Below, piece after piece: positions 52,747 to 63,058 of a stretch of 64,000 nucleotides of DNA. Source of the DNA: Parafrankia discariae (GTDB lineage: Bacteria > Actinomycetota > Actinomycetes > Frankiales > Frankiaceae); contig NZ_KB891192.1 of NCBI RefSeq assembly GCF_000373365.1, positions 1-64,000 of the forward strand. The letters are read 5' to 3'. Within the stretch, counting starts at the first letter, position 1. The number at the start of each line of letters is the position of its first letter. A model generated the notes under the pieces. That model was not told the origin of the DNA, did not search any database, and was given only the letters and a program-made list of their open reading frames with translations. The position numbers and the translations under genes are program-made.

Positions 52747-53556
52747 TCAGTCGTTTCGCATCACGGTGGTGAAGCGCTGCGCCACGTCGACGAGCTCGCT
52801 GCCGGGGGCGTCGCCGAGCAGCTCCGCCATGAGCGCGACGTCCTTGAGGAGCGTCACGTAGACCCTCGAGTCGGCCATGGCCCGCAGGGACTCGGCCCGC
52901 AGCCGGACCGACGAGCCGAGGCACGCCGAGCTGCTCGTCATCAGGATCGCCGCGAGGCCCTCGGGGTCGACGCCCAGGGACCGCCCGGCGCGCACCGCGT
53001 CGTCGGCGAGCGCGATCTGCGCGGACAGCAGGGTGTTGTTGATCAGCTTCGCCTTCGAGCCCGCCCCGACCCCGCCGAGGTGCACAGTGTGATCGGAGAG
53101 CGTCGAGAGCAGGTCGGTGACCTCGGCGAGGGTCTCGGCGTCGCCCCCGACCATGATGGTCAACGTGCCGTCGAGGGCCCGTTGCGCACCGCCGCTCACC
53201 GGTGCGTCCAGCACGCGCAGGCCATGCCCGGCCGCCCGCGCGGCGATCTTCTGTACCTGGTCGGGCGCCACCGTGGCGTGCACGAGCACGACGGCTCCGG
53301 GACGCAGGCCCTCGACCAGGCCGGCGGGCCCGAACATGACCTCCTCGACCCCCGCCGCGTCGAACACGCAGACGCCGACCGCGTCCAGCCCACCGCCCAT
53401 CTCCGCCGGCGTCGCCGCGACGGTGACATCGGTGCCCGCGAACGGTTCCAGCGACGCCGCCCGGCGGGCCCAGACGGTGAGGTCGTGGCCCCCGGCCCGG
53501 ATCCGCTGCGCCATCGGCAGGCCCATGCTGCCCAGCCCGATGAATCCCACCTTCAC
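52747..53556 (-). CDS. 3-hydroxyisobutyrate dehydrogenase-like NAD(P)-dependent oxidoreductase
   Basis: 269 residues from the GTG at 53556, five bases after GGAGGG. Rossmann motif GFIGLGSMGLPMA, substrate loop DAPVSGGAQRALDGTLTIMVGG and catalytic lysine region GSKAKLINNTLLS define the beta-hydroxyacid dehydrogenase family. The third signature region is present as TLLKDVALM. It oxidises a beta-hydroxy acid to a semialdehyde or reduces one. Family members are about 290-300 residues, so this is slightly short. Confidence 0.92.
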   Translation of the reverse strand: MKVGFIGLGSMGLPMAQRIRAGGHDLTVWARRAASLEPFAGTDVTVAATPAEMGGGLDAVGVCVFDAAGVEEVMFGPAGLVEGLRPGAVVLVHATVAPDQVQKIAARAAGHGLRVLDAPVSGGAQRALDGTLTIMVGGDAETLAEVTDLLSTLSDHTVHLGGVGAGSKAKLINNTLLSAQIALADDAVRAGRSLGVDPEGLAAILMTSSSACLGSSVRLRAESLRAMADSRVYVTLLKDVALMAELLGDAPGSELVDVAQRFTTVMRND

Positions 53557-53600
53557 AGTGCCCTCCAGGCTTTGCGATCCCCACCCACCGCGGGGCGTCC

Positions 53601-54521
53601 CTACGCGATCGCGGGCACGATTTCCTCGGCTACCCACTGGGTGTAGTCGAAGTATTCCTCAATGTGGTTCACGCTGGGAATCGGCACCGAGCTCATCGTC
53701 ACACCCAGCTCCTTGAACCAGCCGAGCCGATCGATGATCTCCTGCTTGGTCATGCCGGCCCGGGCCCGCGGGTCCTGCCTGACGACATGGCCGTCACCGA
53801 CCCGCGAAGTGGCGAAGCCGTAGAACACCTCGGTGAGCCGGCCACTGTAATCGGGCTGCGACCTGATGTACTCGATCTTCGCCGGGATGTCCTCGGGCCG
53901 GGTGAGGAACGGCCACCAGCCCGAGGCGTAGCGGGCGGTACGCCGCAGCACCGGATCAGCGTCACCACCGAACCACACCGGCGGGTGCGGCCTCTGGACG
54001 GGCTTGGGCTCGAAGGCGACGTCCCGGAAGGAGACGTACTTCCCTTCGAATTCGGGTTCCTCCTTGGTCCAGAGCTCGATGATGGCCTGGATGTACTCCT
54101 CGCTGATCGCCCCGCGCTCGTGGAAGGGAACACCCAGGGTTTCGAACTCCTCTTCCAACCAGCCGACCCCGAAGGTGACGGTGACCCGGCCACTCGACAG
54201 CCAGTCGATGGTCGAGAGGGCCTTGGCGGTGACGGCTGGATGCTGTAATGGAAGGATCGCGATGCACGAGTTGACCCGGATCCTTTCCGTGGCCCCGGCC
54301 AGATAGGCCATCGCCGGGTACGCGCTGAAGTAGTGCGGCCCCGAGAGCTCGACATGGGACTTCGGTATCACGTGGTGTTCGGGCACACTTATCATGGCGT
54401 AGCCGAGCTGCTCGGCCCATTTGGCCAGACGCCTCTGGTCCGCGCCCGTCACCGCTGCCTCCCAGGGCTGACAGGTCGCCTTCAGCCGCAGCATGTGCGG
54501 CAGCGAGAATCCCAGCTTCAC
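53601..54521 (-). CDS. LLM-class F420-dependent oxidoreductase
   Basis: 306 residues from GTG at 54521 with GAGGAGA just upstream. Luciferase-like barrel: WAEQLGYAMISVPEHHVIP, RIRVNSCIAILPLQHP, VTVTFGVGWLEEEFETLGVPFHERG and PVWFGGDADPVLRRTARYASGWWPFL are typical of probable F420-dependent enzymes of actinobacteria. It lies 44 bases upstream of the beta-hydroxyacid dehydrogenase gene and may form a small operon with it and the aldo/keto reductase. The substrate cannot be assigned. Confidence 0.93.
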   Translation of the reverse strand: MKLGFSLPHMLRLKATCQPWEAAVTGADQRRLAKWAEQLGYAMISVPEHHVIPKSHVELSGPHYFSAYPAMAYLAGATERIRVNSCIAILPLQHPAVTAKALSTIDWLSSGRVTVTFGVGWLEEEFETLGVPFHERGAISEEYIQAIIELWTKEEPEFEGKYVSFRDVAFEPKPVQRPHPPVWFGGDADPVLRRTARYASGWWPFLTRPEDIPAKIEYIRSQPDYSGRLTEVFYGFATSRVGDGHVVRQDPRARAGMTKQEIIDRLGWFKELGVTMSSVPIPSVNHIEEYFDYTQWVAEEIVPAIA

Positions 54522-54852
54522 GTCTTCTCCTCACTGACCCGGGGCATCACAGCTGTTCGTTCATCGGCGTCGTGGCCGTCCGAGCCATACCCCACCTGGA
54601 TGTCTCGTCGATCTTCAACCACGATCACCAGTGCCCAGCGTAGGACCTTACGCCCGACCCAACTTCTCGATCCAGTCCCGGCATAGCGCGGTCAAGCCGG
54701 CGGAGCCGACCCCACCCGGGCCCCGCTATGCGGGGCATCCGACCGCGTCGCGCTCCAGGGCCCGCACCGGCGCGAGTCGCACGCCACGCCACGCCACGCC
54801 ACGCCAGACCACGGCACGGCCGGCTGCCCGGCCCCGACCGTTTGGCGGCGGG
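54522..54852. other. 331-base intergenic region with ACGCC repeats
   Basis: No credible gene. It holds five exact ACGCC units at 54781-54805 and a 7-bp hairpin around CCCCGC-TAT-GCGGGG at 54720-54736. It should also contain the promoter of the LLM gene on the minus strand. Confidence 0.5.
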
Positions 54853-55755
54853 ATGGAGGTTTTCCGGGGGCCGAGGTTCATCGAGATACACAACGACGCC
54901 GTCACACCGATGCTCGACCACAAGCATCCAGCATGTATAGGCCGGCCATTCCGGGAGATCTTTCCCGAGGTGGCGGACCGGCTTGTCCCGATGCTCGAAA
55001 AGGTGATGTCCGGCGACGGCGCGACCTGGGCGGAGGACTGGCCGTCCCGGCTCGATCGCCACGGTTACCTGGAGGACTGTTATTTCACCTTCTCCTACAG
55101 CCCGATCCGACGGCTCCCGGCCGGCGACGTCGTGGGAGTGTTCGCCGCGCTGCAGGAGACCACCCGGCAGGTTCTCGGCACACGACGCCTCCGATTTCTG
55201 CACGAGCTGGCCAGCGCCACCGCCGGGCAGAATTCGCAGCAGGATGTGTTCGCCCGTGGCGTCGAGATACTCGGCCGCTTCACCGCGGACATCCCCTGGT
55301 GTCTGGTCGTCCACCGGCGAGCGGAACCACGGCGGACGATCGCCGTGACGGCGTCCGCCGGCATCACGGTGGCACCCGGAAGCACGGGGCCGCCGTCCGT
55401 GCTCGAGGCCGGCGACGCCACCGCGGAACCCGAGGACATGATCTCCGCGGGACGGCCGTGGACTGTCAGTCGTCTTCCGGCCCGCCTGGCGTTACGCCAG
55501 TCGTCCGACGCCCCGCCCTCCACGACACGCTGACCGGGTCGCCGAACCGGGTGGCCCTGTTCGCGCAGCTCGAAAGCGCCATCGCCGAGGCCGGGAGGCG
55601 CCGGATACGGGCCGGCTTCCTCTTCGTGGATCTCGACGGATTCAAGCGGGTCAACGACACGTTGGGCCATCTCGCGGGCGATGACCTGCTCCGTCAGGTC
55701 GCCGAACGCCTCCGTCGCGCCGAGCAACCGATGATCAACCAGGTCCGCGTCGGCG
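54853..55755 (+). pseudogene. PAS-GAF-GGDEF signalling protein, truncated at both ends and frameshifted
   Basis: The first frame gives a PAS domain lacking its start (GPRFIEIHNDAVTPMLDHKHP, WAEDWPSRLDRHGYLEDCYFTFSYSPIR), then the start of a GAF domain (ELASATAGQNSQQDVFARGVEILGRF). A frameshift near 55510-55530 leads to the beginning of a GGDEF domain (HDTLTGSPNRVALFAQLE, FLFVDLDGFKRVNDTLGHLAGDDLLRQVAERLRR). The sequence ends before the GGDEF active-site loop, cut where the minus-strand VWA gene stops. It cannot make cyclic di-GMP. Original length would be 500-700 residues or more. Confidence 0.8.
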
Positions 55756-56868
55756 TCAGGTCGTCATGTCGGGGACGGGCCTCGGGCTCGGTGGCCGGCG
55801 CACCCGGTTCCACCACAGGGAGAGGGCGACGGCCGCGGCGACGAGGAGGCCGCCGATGCCGGCGAACCAGGCGGCGATGTCCTTGTACTCGTGCGTCACG
55901 GTGATGGTGCGCGGCAGGTCCGCCAGGGCCTCCTGGAGCTGGCCCGCGTTCTGCGCGCGATAGTACGTGCCGCCGGTGGTGCCCGCGACCTCGCGCAGCG
56001 CGTCCTCGTCGATGGTCAGCGGGCTGCGGTCACCGGACCGGCCGCCCCCGCCGAAGCCGCCGAAGCCGCCGAAGCCGCCGAAGCCACGGCCGGAGGGGAA
56101 GGCGTCATCGCCGACCTGCGAGCTGTCGCAGACCATCGGCGCCGGCGTCGTCGTACCGAAGCCGATCGTGTAGACCCGCAGGCGGCGCGCGGCGGCCTCC
56201 TTCGCCGCCGTCTGCGGGTCCACGCCCTGGGTGTTGGCGCCGTCGGTGAGCACGACGACGACGTCGGCGGCGTAGGCCCCCGCAGCGTCTCCGGCACCGA
56301 GATTCACCCCGGTCGGGGGAACCGACGGATCGACGTCGGCGATGGCGTCGATGGACGCGAGGATCCCCTGACCGATGGCGGTGCCGCGCGACGTCGTGAG
56401 GCTCTTCAGCGCCTCCAGCAGCGTGTCGGTGTCGTCGGTCGGCGGAACGAGCAGGCCGGCGACGCCGGCGAAGGTGACCAGCCCGATGCGCGAGCCGCCC
56501 GGCTGGGCGCGGATGAAGTCGGCGGCCGCGTCCTCGGCGGCGGTGAGGCGGTTCGGGGCCACGTCGGTGGAACACATCGAGCCCGAGACGTCCAGCGCCA
56601 GCAGGATCGTCGTCGAGTTGGCCGCGACCGGCACGGTCGCCCGCGGGCGGGCCGCGCCGACGCCGAGAGTGACCAGCCCCAGGCCGAGCAGGGCGACGGG
56701 GACGTGCCGCTGCCAGCGCTTCCGGCCGGGCAGCGCGACGCGCAGCAGCGCGGCCGACGTCACCCGGACGGCGGCCCGGCGCCGGCGACGCCGGGTGAAC
56801 CAGGCGACGGTGGCCAGCAGTGGCAGGGCGAGCAGCGTCACCAGTGCCCAGGGCCAGGTGAGGGACAT
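55756..56868 (-). CDS. BatA/VWA-domain membrane protein, last gene of the MoxR operon
   Basis: 370 residues from the ATG at 56868, which shares a base with the upstream stop (TGATG). Two N-terminal membrane helices (residues 5-20 and 58-75) are followed by a VWA domain with MIDAS motif LDVSGSM, the Thr loop and VVLTDGANT. A Gly/Phe-rich loop (FGGFGGFGGFGGGG) lies near 265-280. A final membrane helix is at about 330-350. It matches BatA-type proteins that, with MoxR ATPases, assemble or remodel protein complexes at the membrane. The reading frame continues upstream beyond 56868, but that is a shadow of the next gene. Confidence 0.92.
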   Translation of the reverse strand: MSLTWPWALVTLLALPLLATVAWFTRRRRRRAAVRVTSAALLRVALPGRKRWQRHVPVALLGLGLVTLGVGAARPRATVPVAANSTTILLALDVSGSMCSTDVAPNRLTAAEDAAADFIRAQPGGSRIGLVTFAGVAGLLVPPTDDTDTLLEALKSLTTSRGTAIGQGILASIDAIADVDPSVPPTGVNLGAGDAAGAYAADVVVVLTDGANTQGVDPQTAAKEAAARRLRVYTIGFGTTTPAPMVCDSSQVGDDAFPSGRGFGGFGGFGGFGGGGRSGDRSPLTIDEDALREVAGTTGGTYYRAQNAGQLQEALADLPRTITVTHEYKDIAAWFAGIGGLLVAAAVALSLWWNRVRRPPSPRPVPDMTT

Positions 56869-57881
56869 CAGACGACCCTTCCCGTACGCAGGATCGTGAG
56901 GACTCCGCCGGCCGCCAGCAGCAGCACCGCGAACGCGATGAACGCCCCAGCCAGCGGCAGATCCTCGTTGTGCGTGGTCAGCCGCAGGTCGATGGCCGAG
57001 GCGACCCCGTCGAGCTCGGGGGCCCGCGAGGCGGGATGGTAGGAACCGCCGGTCGTCTGGGCGAGGGCCGTCAGCGTGTCCTGGTCCAGCGCGGTGTGCA
57101 GCCGGTAGCCGTCCACCTCGACGGTCGCCCCGGCCGCGGTCCCGACACCGACCGTCTCGACGTGCACCCCGGCGGCCGCGGCGGCCTGCGCCGCCGCCTC
57201 GACGGCGTCGCCGCCGCCCTCGGTACCGGTACCGCCCCCGCTGCCGCCCTCGACGTTGCCGCTGTCCTCGCCGTCGGAGAAGAGCACGATCGTCGCCGAG
57301 CTCCAGTACCCGAGGTCCGGCACGGTGCCGTCCGGTCCCGGCCGGACGGTCCGGCCGGTGATCGCGGACAGCGAGGTGAGGATGGCGTCGGCCAGCGACG
57401 TGCCGCCGGTGACGCTCAGCCGGTCGATCGCCGCGACGGCGGCCGCGTGGTCGGCGCTGGGCTGATGGGTGGTGAGCGCGCCGTTCTGGAAGGCGACCAC
57501 ACCGGCGTCGACGCTGGCGGGCAGGCCGTCGACGAACTCCCGGGCGGCCCGCTTCGCCGCGCCCAGGCGGGTGGGTGCCACGTCGGTCGCGTTCATGCTG
57601 TTCGAGACGTCCATGGCGACGATCACCGTCCCCGCGGCGCGGGAGACGGGGACGGAGGCCGCGGGCCCCGCCGCGGCGAGTGCGAGCACCGCGATCCCCG
57701 CGAGGCTGAGCCAGACCCCGGCCGGCGGCAGGCGTCGGCCGGCGCGGCCGCCGGCGCCGGCGGCCACACCCGCCGCGGCGAGCGCCGCCCGGCGCCGGCG
57801 GGACAGCCGCGTCGTGGCGACGGCGAGGGCCGCCACGACGAGCAGGCCGAGAACGAGCGGCCAGACGGCGGCGAGACTCAC
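56868..57881 (-). CDS. VWA-domain membrane protein, paired with the next gene
   Basis: 337 residues. GTG at 57881 forms GTGA with the stop of the DUF58 gene and gives the start MSLAAVWPLVLGLLV, parallel to MSLTWPWALVTLLAL of the neighbour; a GTG at 57893 is also open. N-terminal helices, then VWA with MIDAS MDVSNSM, Thr loop GGTSLADA and VLFSDGEDS. A Gly-rich insertion (GGSGGGTGTEGGG) is present. The C-terminal membrane helix is FIAFAVLLLAAGGVL. The two VWA proteins arose by duplication and probably work together. Confidence 0.92.
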   Translation of the reverse strand: MSLAAVWPLVLGLLVVAALAVATTRLSRRRRAALAAAGVAAGAGGRAGRRLPPAGVWLSLAGIAVLALAAAGPAASVPVSRAAGTVIVAMDVSNSMNATDVAPTRLGAAKRAAREFVDGLPASVDAGVVAFQNGALTTHQPSADHAAAVAAIDRLSVTGGTSLADAILTSLSAITGRTVRPGPDGTVPDLGYWSSATIVLFSDGEDSGNVEGGSGGGTGTEGGGDAVEAAAQAAAAAGVHVETVGVGTAAGATVEVDGYRLHTALDQDTLTALAQTTGGSYHPASRAPELDGVASAIDLRLTTHNEDLPLAGAFIAFAVLLLAAGGVLTILRTGRVV

Positions 57882-58764
57882 CCGCGCCTCCACCGGGTGC
57901 TGGCGACGACCGAGACGAGGGAGGTGAGCAGGTCGCGGTCGGTGTCGACGCGGTGCAGCGGGACCCCGGCGCGACGCATGCGCCCGGCCAGGTCGGCGTC
58001 GCGTTCCGCCACCGCGTCGCGCAGCCGGGCGCGCAGCAGCGGGTCACTGGAGTCGACGAGCAGCTGCTCACCGGTCTCGGCGTCCTCGACGAGGACGAGC
58101 CCCGCCTCGGGCAGACCGTCGTCGGCCGCGTCCACCACGCGCAGCGCCACGACGTCATGGCGGTGCGCCAGCCGCAGCAGCGGCCGGTCCCACTCACCGG
58201 TGCCGATGAAGTCGGAGATGACGATCACCAGCGACCGGCGCCGGACGAGCCGCGCCGCGGTCCCCAGCATCGTGGCGACGTCGGTGGTGGCCGCCCTCGG
58301 CGGTGCCGCGGCGGTGCGTTCGAGCTCGCGGCCGATGCGCAGCACCTGGGCGCGGCCGGTGCCCGCGGGCACCATCCGCGTCGTGGAGCCGTCGTAGAAC
58401 AGCGCGCCGACCCGGTTTCCGGCGCGGCCGAACAGCCGCGCCAGTGTCAGCGCCAGCTCGGCCAGCACGTCGTGCTTCCCGCGGCCCGGGGCGCCGACCG
58501 TCATAGACGCCGACCGGTCGAGCACGAGCCACAGGGTCAGCTCGCGGTCCTCGGTGAACTGGCGCACCTGCGGCTCGTTCAGCCGGGCGGTCGCGTTCCA
58601 GTCGATGCGGCGGGCGTCGTCCTCCTCGACGTAGCCGCGCAGGCCGGCGAAGTCGAGGCCCGACCCGTGGTGGGTCGTGCGGTGGGCACCGAGGATCCGC
58701 CCGTCGAGACGGCGCACCACCCGCCATTCCAGCTGGAGCAGCAGCCGGTCGGACGCGCTCGCCA

Positions 58765-58765
<1 letters not shown>
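57878..58765 (-). CDS. DUF58-domain protein of the MoxR operon
   Basis: 295 residues; ATG at 58765 overlaps the MoxR stop (TGATG). The DUF58 hallmark HHGSGLDFAGLRGYVEEDDARRIDWNATAR is present, with the VWA-like core LWLVLDRSASMTVG and VIVISDFIG following. DUF58 proteins occur almost always with MoxR ATPases and VWA proteins, as here. It is thought to be a client or adapter of the ATPase; no enzyme activity is established. Confidence 0.93.
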
Positions 58766-59796
<1,031 letters not shown>

Positions 59797-59821
59797 CGTT
59801 ACGTCGATACCTTTCGTGACG

Positions 59822-60631
59822 TCAGATCTGCGGCCCGCGGCCCCCGCCGGTACCGTCACCGCCACCACCGAGGGCGCTGCCGATGGGCACGGCGAAACCG
59901 ATACCGGCGAAGGCGTCGTCCGAACCGGGGTCGGCGATGGAGACGACGATTCCGACGACCAGGCCGTCCGCGTCGAGCAGCGGGCCCCCGGAGCTGCCGG
60001 CGTTCACCGAGGCGTCGAACTGGATCAGGTTGGACAGCCGGCCGGTGTCCGTGGTCGCGGTGCGGCCGACGCCGGAGATGACACCGGAGGAGACGCTGTA
60101 GGTCAGGCCGAGCGGGTTGCCGACGGCGACCACCTCGCCGCCGACCTCGACCCGGCCGCCGAGCGTCGCCGGCACGACCGGCTGCGGCAGGGTCGCGGGG
60201 GTGAGTGTCGCGATGTCGGTGCCCGGGTCCGCCGAGGCGACCGTGGCGGTGGAGGTGGTTCCGTCGGAGAAGGTGAGGCTGATGGGCCCGCCGTCCGCGA
60301 TGACGTGGTTGGCGGTGAGGACCGTGCCGTCGTTCGCCGCGACGACCCCGGAGCCGAGCGACCCGCCGCCGGTCCGCACCACCACCACCGAGGGCCCGAC
60401 CCGCTGGTAGATGTCCGTGACGCTGGGGGGTCCGGTCGGGGTGGGGCTCGCCGTGACCGCCGGAGTTCCGGCGCCCCGCGCGCCCGGACTCCCGCCGGGC
60501 CGGGCCGCGAGCACCCCGACCGCCACGGCGAGCACGGCGATGGCGGCACAGCAGACCGGCAGCAGGATCTTGGTACCGCGCGGCCCGAACACGCGCCCGG
60601 TGGCCGCTCCGGACTCGGACCCAGACGCCAT
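59822..60631 (-). CDS. membrane-anchored trypsin-like serine protease (HtrA type without PDZ)
   Basis: 269 residues. One N-terminal membrane helix (ILLPVCCAAIAVLAVAVGVLA) follows a short cytoplasmic part, so the protease faces outside. Catalytic triad: His in LTANHVIADGG, Asp in DPGTDIATL, Ser in VNAGSSGGPLLD. The protein ends after the protease domain, with no PDZ domain, unlike DegP. It is the first gene of the moxR-DUF58-VWA run and likely responds to or processes envelope proteins. A Gly-rich tail (GGGGDGTGGGRG) ends the protein. Confidence 0.9.
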   Translation of the reverse strand: MASGSESGAATGRVFGPRGTKILLPVCCAAIAVLAVAVGVLAARPGGSPGARGAGTPAVTASPTPTGPPSVTDIYQRVGPSVVVVRTGGGSLGSGVVAANDGTVLTANHVIADGGPISLTFSDGTTSTATVASADPGTDIATLTPATLPQPVVPATLGGRVEVGGEVVAVGNPLGLTYSVSSGVISGVGRTATTDTGRLSNLIQFDASVNAGSSGGPLLDADGLVVGIVVSIADPGSDDAFAGIGFAVPIGSALGGGGDGTGGGRGPQI

Positions 60632-60724
60632 AACCGCACGTTAGGCCGCATACCTGAGCAGTACCTGAACATTGTCTGTGTACCAGCATGACGTCGACGG
60701 GACGCCTCGGTCGGGCAGGCTGGG

Positions 60725-61465
60725 TCAGCCGGGCAGCAGCAGCGCCGTGAGGGTGCGCTCGATCCAGCGGGCGAAGGCGTGGTCGTCGAGCCCGCGACCG
60801 TCAGGCGCGCGGTCGTCAGGCGCGCGGTCGTCGAGGTGGTGCTCCTCCAGCAGGAGCCAGACCGTGTACCAGTTGAGGGTCGACCAGACGTCGCGGGCGG
60901 CGGTGTCGACGGTCAGCCCGGGCCGCAGCGGCCCCCGGGCCGCCACCGCGGCGACGAACCCCCGCATGTCGGCGTAGCGGCGTTCCTCCTGCTCCCGCCA
61001 ACGTTTCCCGAGAGCCTCGTCGACCGCGCTGGCCTGCATGAACGCCCGGCTGATCGCCGCCACACGACGGGCCGGGCCGATGCTCATCAGCCCGAACAGA
61101 CGTAGTTGCTCACGCTGGTCGGGCGCGTCCAGCGCCGCCCGGAAGTCGGCCTGCTCGGCGAGGGGACGATCAGCCCGGTCCGCGTCCCCTCCCCCGGTCA
61201 CCGCGCGTTCCAACGCCAGCTCCAGCAGACGCGCCTTGCCCGCCAGCGCGTAGACCGACTCGACCGCGACGCCGGCCTCCGCCGCGATGGCGCGCATCGT
61301 GGTACCGGCGTAACCGTGCGCGCCGAAGACCACGACCGCGGCGTCCAGGATCGCCGCGCGGGTGGCCTGGGCCTGGGCGGCCCGCAGCGGCGAGTGGTAG
61401 GCGCGAGTCGTCCTGCCGACCAATTTCACTCCATCATGACTGGGTCCAATACTGTCACGCTGCAT
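60725..61465 (-). CDS. TetR-family transcriptional regulator
   Basis: 246 residues from the ATG at 61465; a GTG at 61429 (giving KLVGRTTRAYHSPLR as start) fits the family length better, but neither has a clear ribosome site. HTH region: AILDAAVVVFGAHGYAGTTMRAIAAEAGVAVESVYALAGKARLLE. The C-terminal part contains a DDRAPDDRAPDGRG repeat before the last helix. Divergent from the hemerythrin-SRPBCC gene, 26 bases away, which it probably regulates. Confidence 0.85.
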   Translation of the reverse strand: MQRDSIGPSHDGVKLVGRTTRAYHSPLRAAQAQATRAAILDAAVVVFGAHGYAGTTMRAIAAEAGVAVESVYALAGKARLLELALERAVTGGGDADRADRPLAEQADFRAALDAPDQREQLRLFGLMSIGPARRVAAISRAFMQASAVDEALGKRWREQEERRYADMRGFVAAVAARGPLRPGLTVDTAARDVWSTLNWYTVWLLLEEHHLDDRAPDDRAPDGRGLDDHAFARWIERTLTALLLPG

Positions 61466-61491
61466 CGATCATAGGGAAGGGAGCACCTCCG

Positions 61492-62871
61492 ATGGCCAGC
61501 GCCACCGCCTACCTGCTGATTCACGAGGCCATCCGCGTGGAGACGCGCCGCCTGGCCGACTTCGCCACGGAGCTGGCCGCCGGCCGCCGCCACGCCGGAC
61601 CGGCCCAGCTCGCCGCGCTGCGGGCGCACCTCGACGAGGTCGTCGACGTGATCCACCATCACCACGTCGGCGAGGACATGCACCTGTGGCCGCTGCTGCG
61701 GCGGTTCGCCGGCCCCTTCGAGCGCGTGGACGGGCTCGACCTCCTGGACGGACTCGGCAGCGACCACGACCTGCTGGACCCGCCGATGGAACGGGTCCGC
61801 ACGGCACTCGCCCGCCTCACCGCGCCCGGCGCCGCCGCCGAGTTCGCCACGGCCTGCGCCACCCTGCTGACCCTGATGGACGAGCACCTGACCGCCGAGG
61901 AGTCCGTCGTCGTGCCGATCCTGATCGAGCGGGTACCGGACGACGAACTGGTCGCCATGGAGAAGCGGATGCAGCGCGGGAGCAGGATCCGGCTCGGGTT
62001 CGCGCTGCCGTGGCTCGACGCGGCCGACCCGGCCCGGATGGCCGAGGTCGCCGGCCAGCTCGGGCCGGTCCTCCCAGCGCTGCTGGCCCTCACCCGCCGC
62101 GGTTACCGGCGCCGCGTCCGCGCCGCCTACGGCGTCACCGTCACGAGCCCCGGGCCGGTCACCCTGCGAGGACAGGCCGAGATCGTCATCGAAGCCACCC
62201 CGGAGCAGGTGTACGAGGCGGTCACGGACGTCGTCCGAATGGCTCGCCACAGCCCGGAGTGCTACCGCTGCGCGTGGCTCGACGGGGCGGCCGAGCCGCT
62301 GCCGGGTGCCCGTTTCCGCGGCTGGAACCGCTTCCGGGGTGCCCGCTGGAGCCGGGAGTGCGAGATCGTCACCGCCGAGCCGGGCGTGGCCTTCGCCTAC
62401 CGCACCGTACGCACCGCGACCAGGCCGGACAGCACGCTGTGGCGCTTCGAGCTGGCCCCGGCCGCCGCGGGCACCCGGCTCCGCCAGACGTTCGAGCTCT
62501 CCGGCGCGCCGCCCGTCATGGTGTTCGAGCGGCTGAGCGGCCGCGACACCAGCACGCCGAAGGCGATGGCGCGCACCCTCGCCCGGCTGCGGGACGACAT
62601 CCTCAGCGGCTCGGGCGCGGGCAGCCCGGCCGGGCTCGTCGTCACCACCGGGCCCGACAGCGCCACCAGGCCCGTCGTCACCACCGGGCCCGTCGTCACC
62701 ACCAGGCCCGACAGCGCCGCCGGGCCCGACAGCGCCGGCGCGTCGGACGTCGCCGGTGAGCCGGGTCCCACCCGCGGTCCGGACGCCGCCCGCGAACCGG
62801 GAGGCCACGGCCGCCTCGGCGAGGATCTGGTCGGCGCACGCATCAGCGGGCAGGGCGGGCGAGGCGAATGA
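61492..62871 (+). CDS. hemerythrin (HHE)-SRPBCC fusion protein
   Basis: 459 residues; ATG after GGGAAGGGAG. Residues 1-155 form a hemerythrin-like four-helix bundle with metal-binding His/Glu in HHHHVGEDMHLWPLL, SDHDLLDPPM and MDEHLTAEESVVVP. Residues about 225-370 form an SRPBCC (START/polyketide-cyclase-like) ligand-binding domain (EIVIEATPEQVYEAVTDVVRMARHSPECYRCAW, RGARWSRECEIVTAEPG). The last 70 residues are low-complexity with TTGPDSATRP-like repeats. It may sense oxygen or nitric oxide or carry a hydrophobic ligand. The domain pairing is uncommon. A TetR gene diverges from it. Confidence 0.88.
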   Translation: MASATAYLLIHEAIRVETRRLADFATELAAGRRHAGPAQLAALRAHLDEVVDVIHHHHVGEDMHLWPLLRRFAGPFERVDGLDLLDGLGSDHDLLDPPMERVRTALARLTAPGAAAEFATACATLLTLMDEHLTAEESVVVPILIERVPDDELVAMEKRMQRGSRIRLGFALPWLDAADPARMAEVAGQLGPVLPALLALTRRGYRRRVRAAYGVTVTSPGPVTLRGQAEIVIEATPEQVYEAVTDVVRMARHSPECYRCAWLDGAAEPLPGARFRGWNRFRGARWSRECEIVTAEPGVAFAYRTVRTATRPDSTLWRFELAPAAAGTRLRQTFELSGAPPVMVFERLSGRDTSTPKAMARTLARLRDDILSGSGAGSPAGLVVTTGPDSATRPVVTTGPVVTTRPDSAAGPDSAGASDVAGEPGPTRGPDAAREPGGHGRLGEDLVGARISGQGGRGE

Positions 62872-63058
62872 GCCGGCGAAGGCGAAACGGATGAGGCCGC
62901 GGGAGGTCGACCGGACCGTTTGAGGCCAACGCCCCCAATATGAAGGAAATCACGGATCGAACGTGGATCTCCTGTTGAAGTGGCATCGAGGGCGATATCG
63001 TCGGCTGGCTGATCGGGCGATGTCCCGGTCCCGGCGACGTCCGCGCGTAGGAGGCCTG

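Noticed and set aside
57882-58197. N-terminal extension of the last VWA gene across its upstream neighbours
   Set aside because: The frame from 58197 overlaps two clear genes and reads Arg-rich until 56868, where a family-typical start overlaps the upstream stop.
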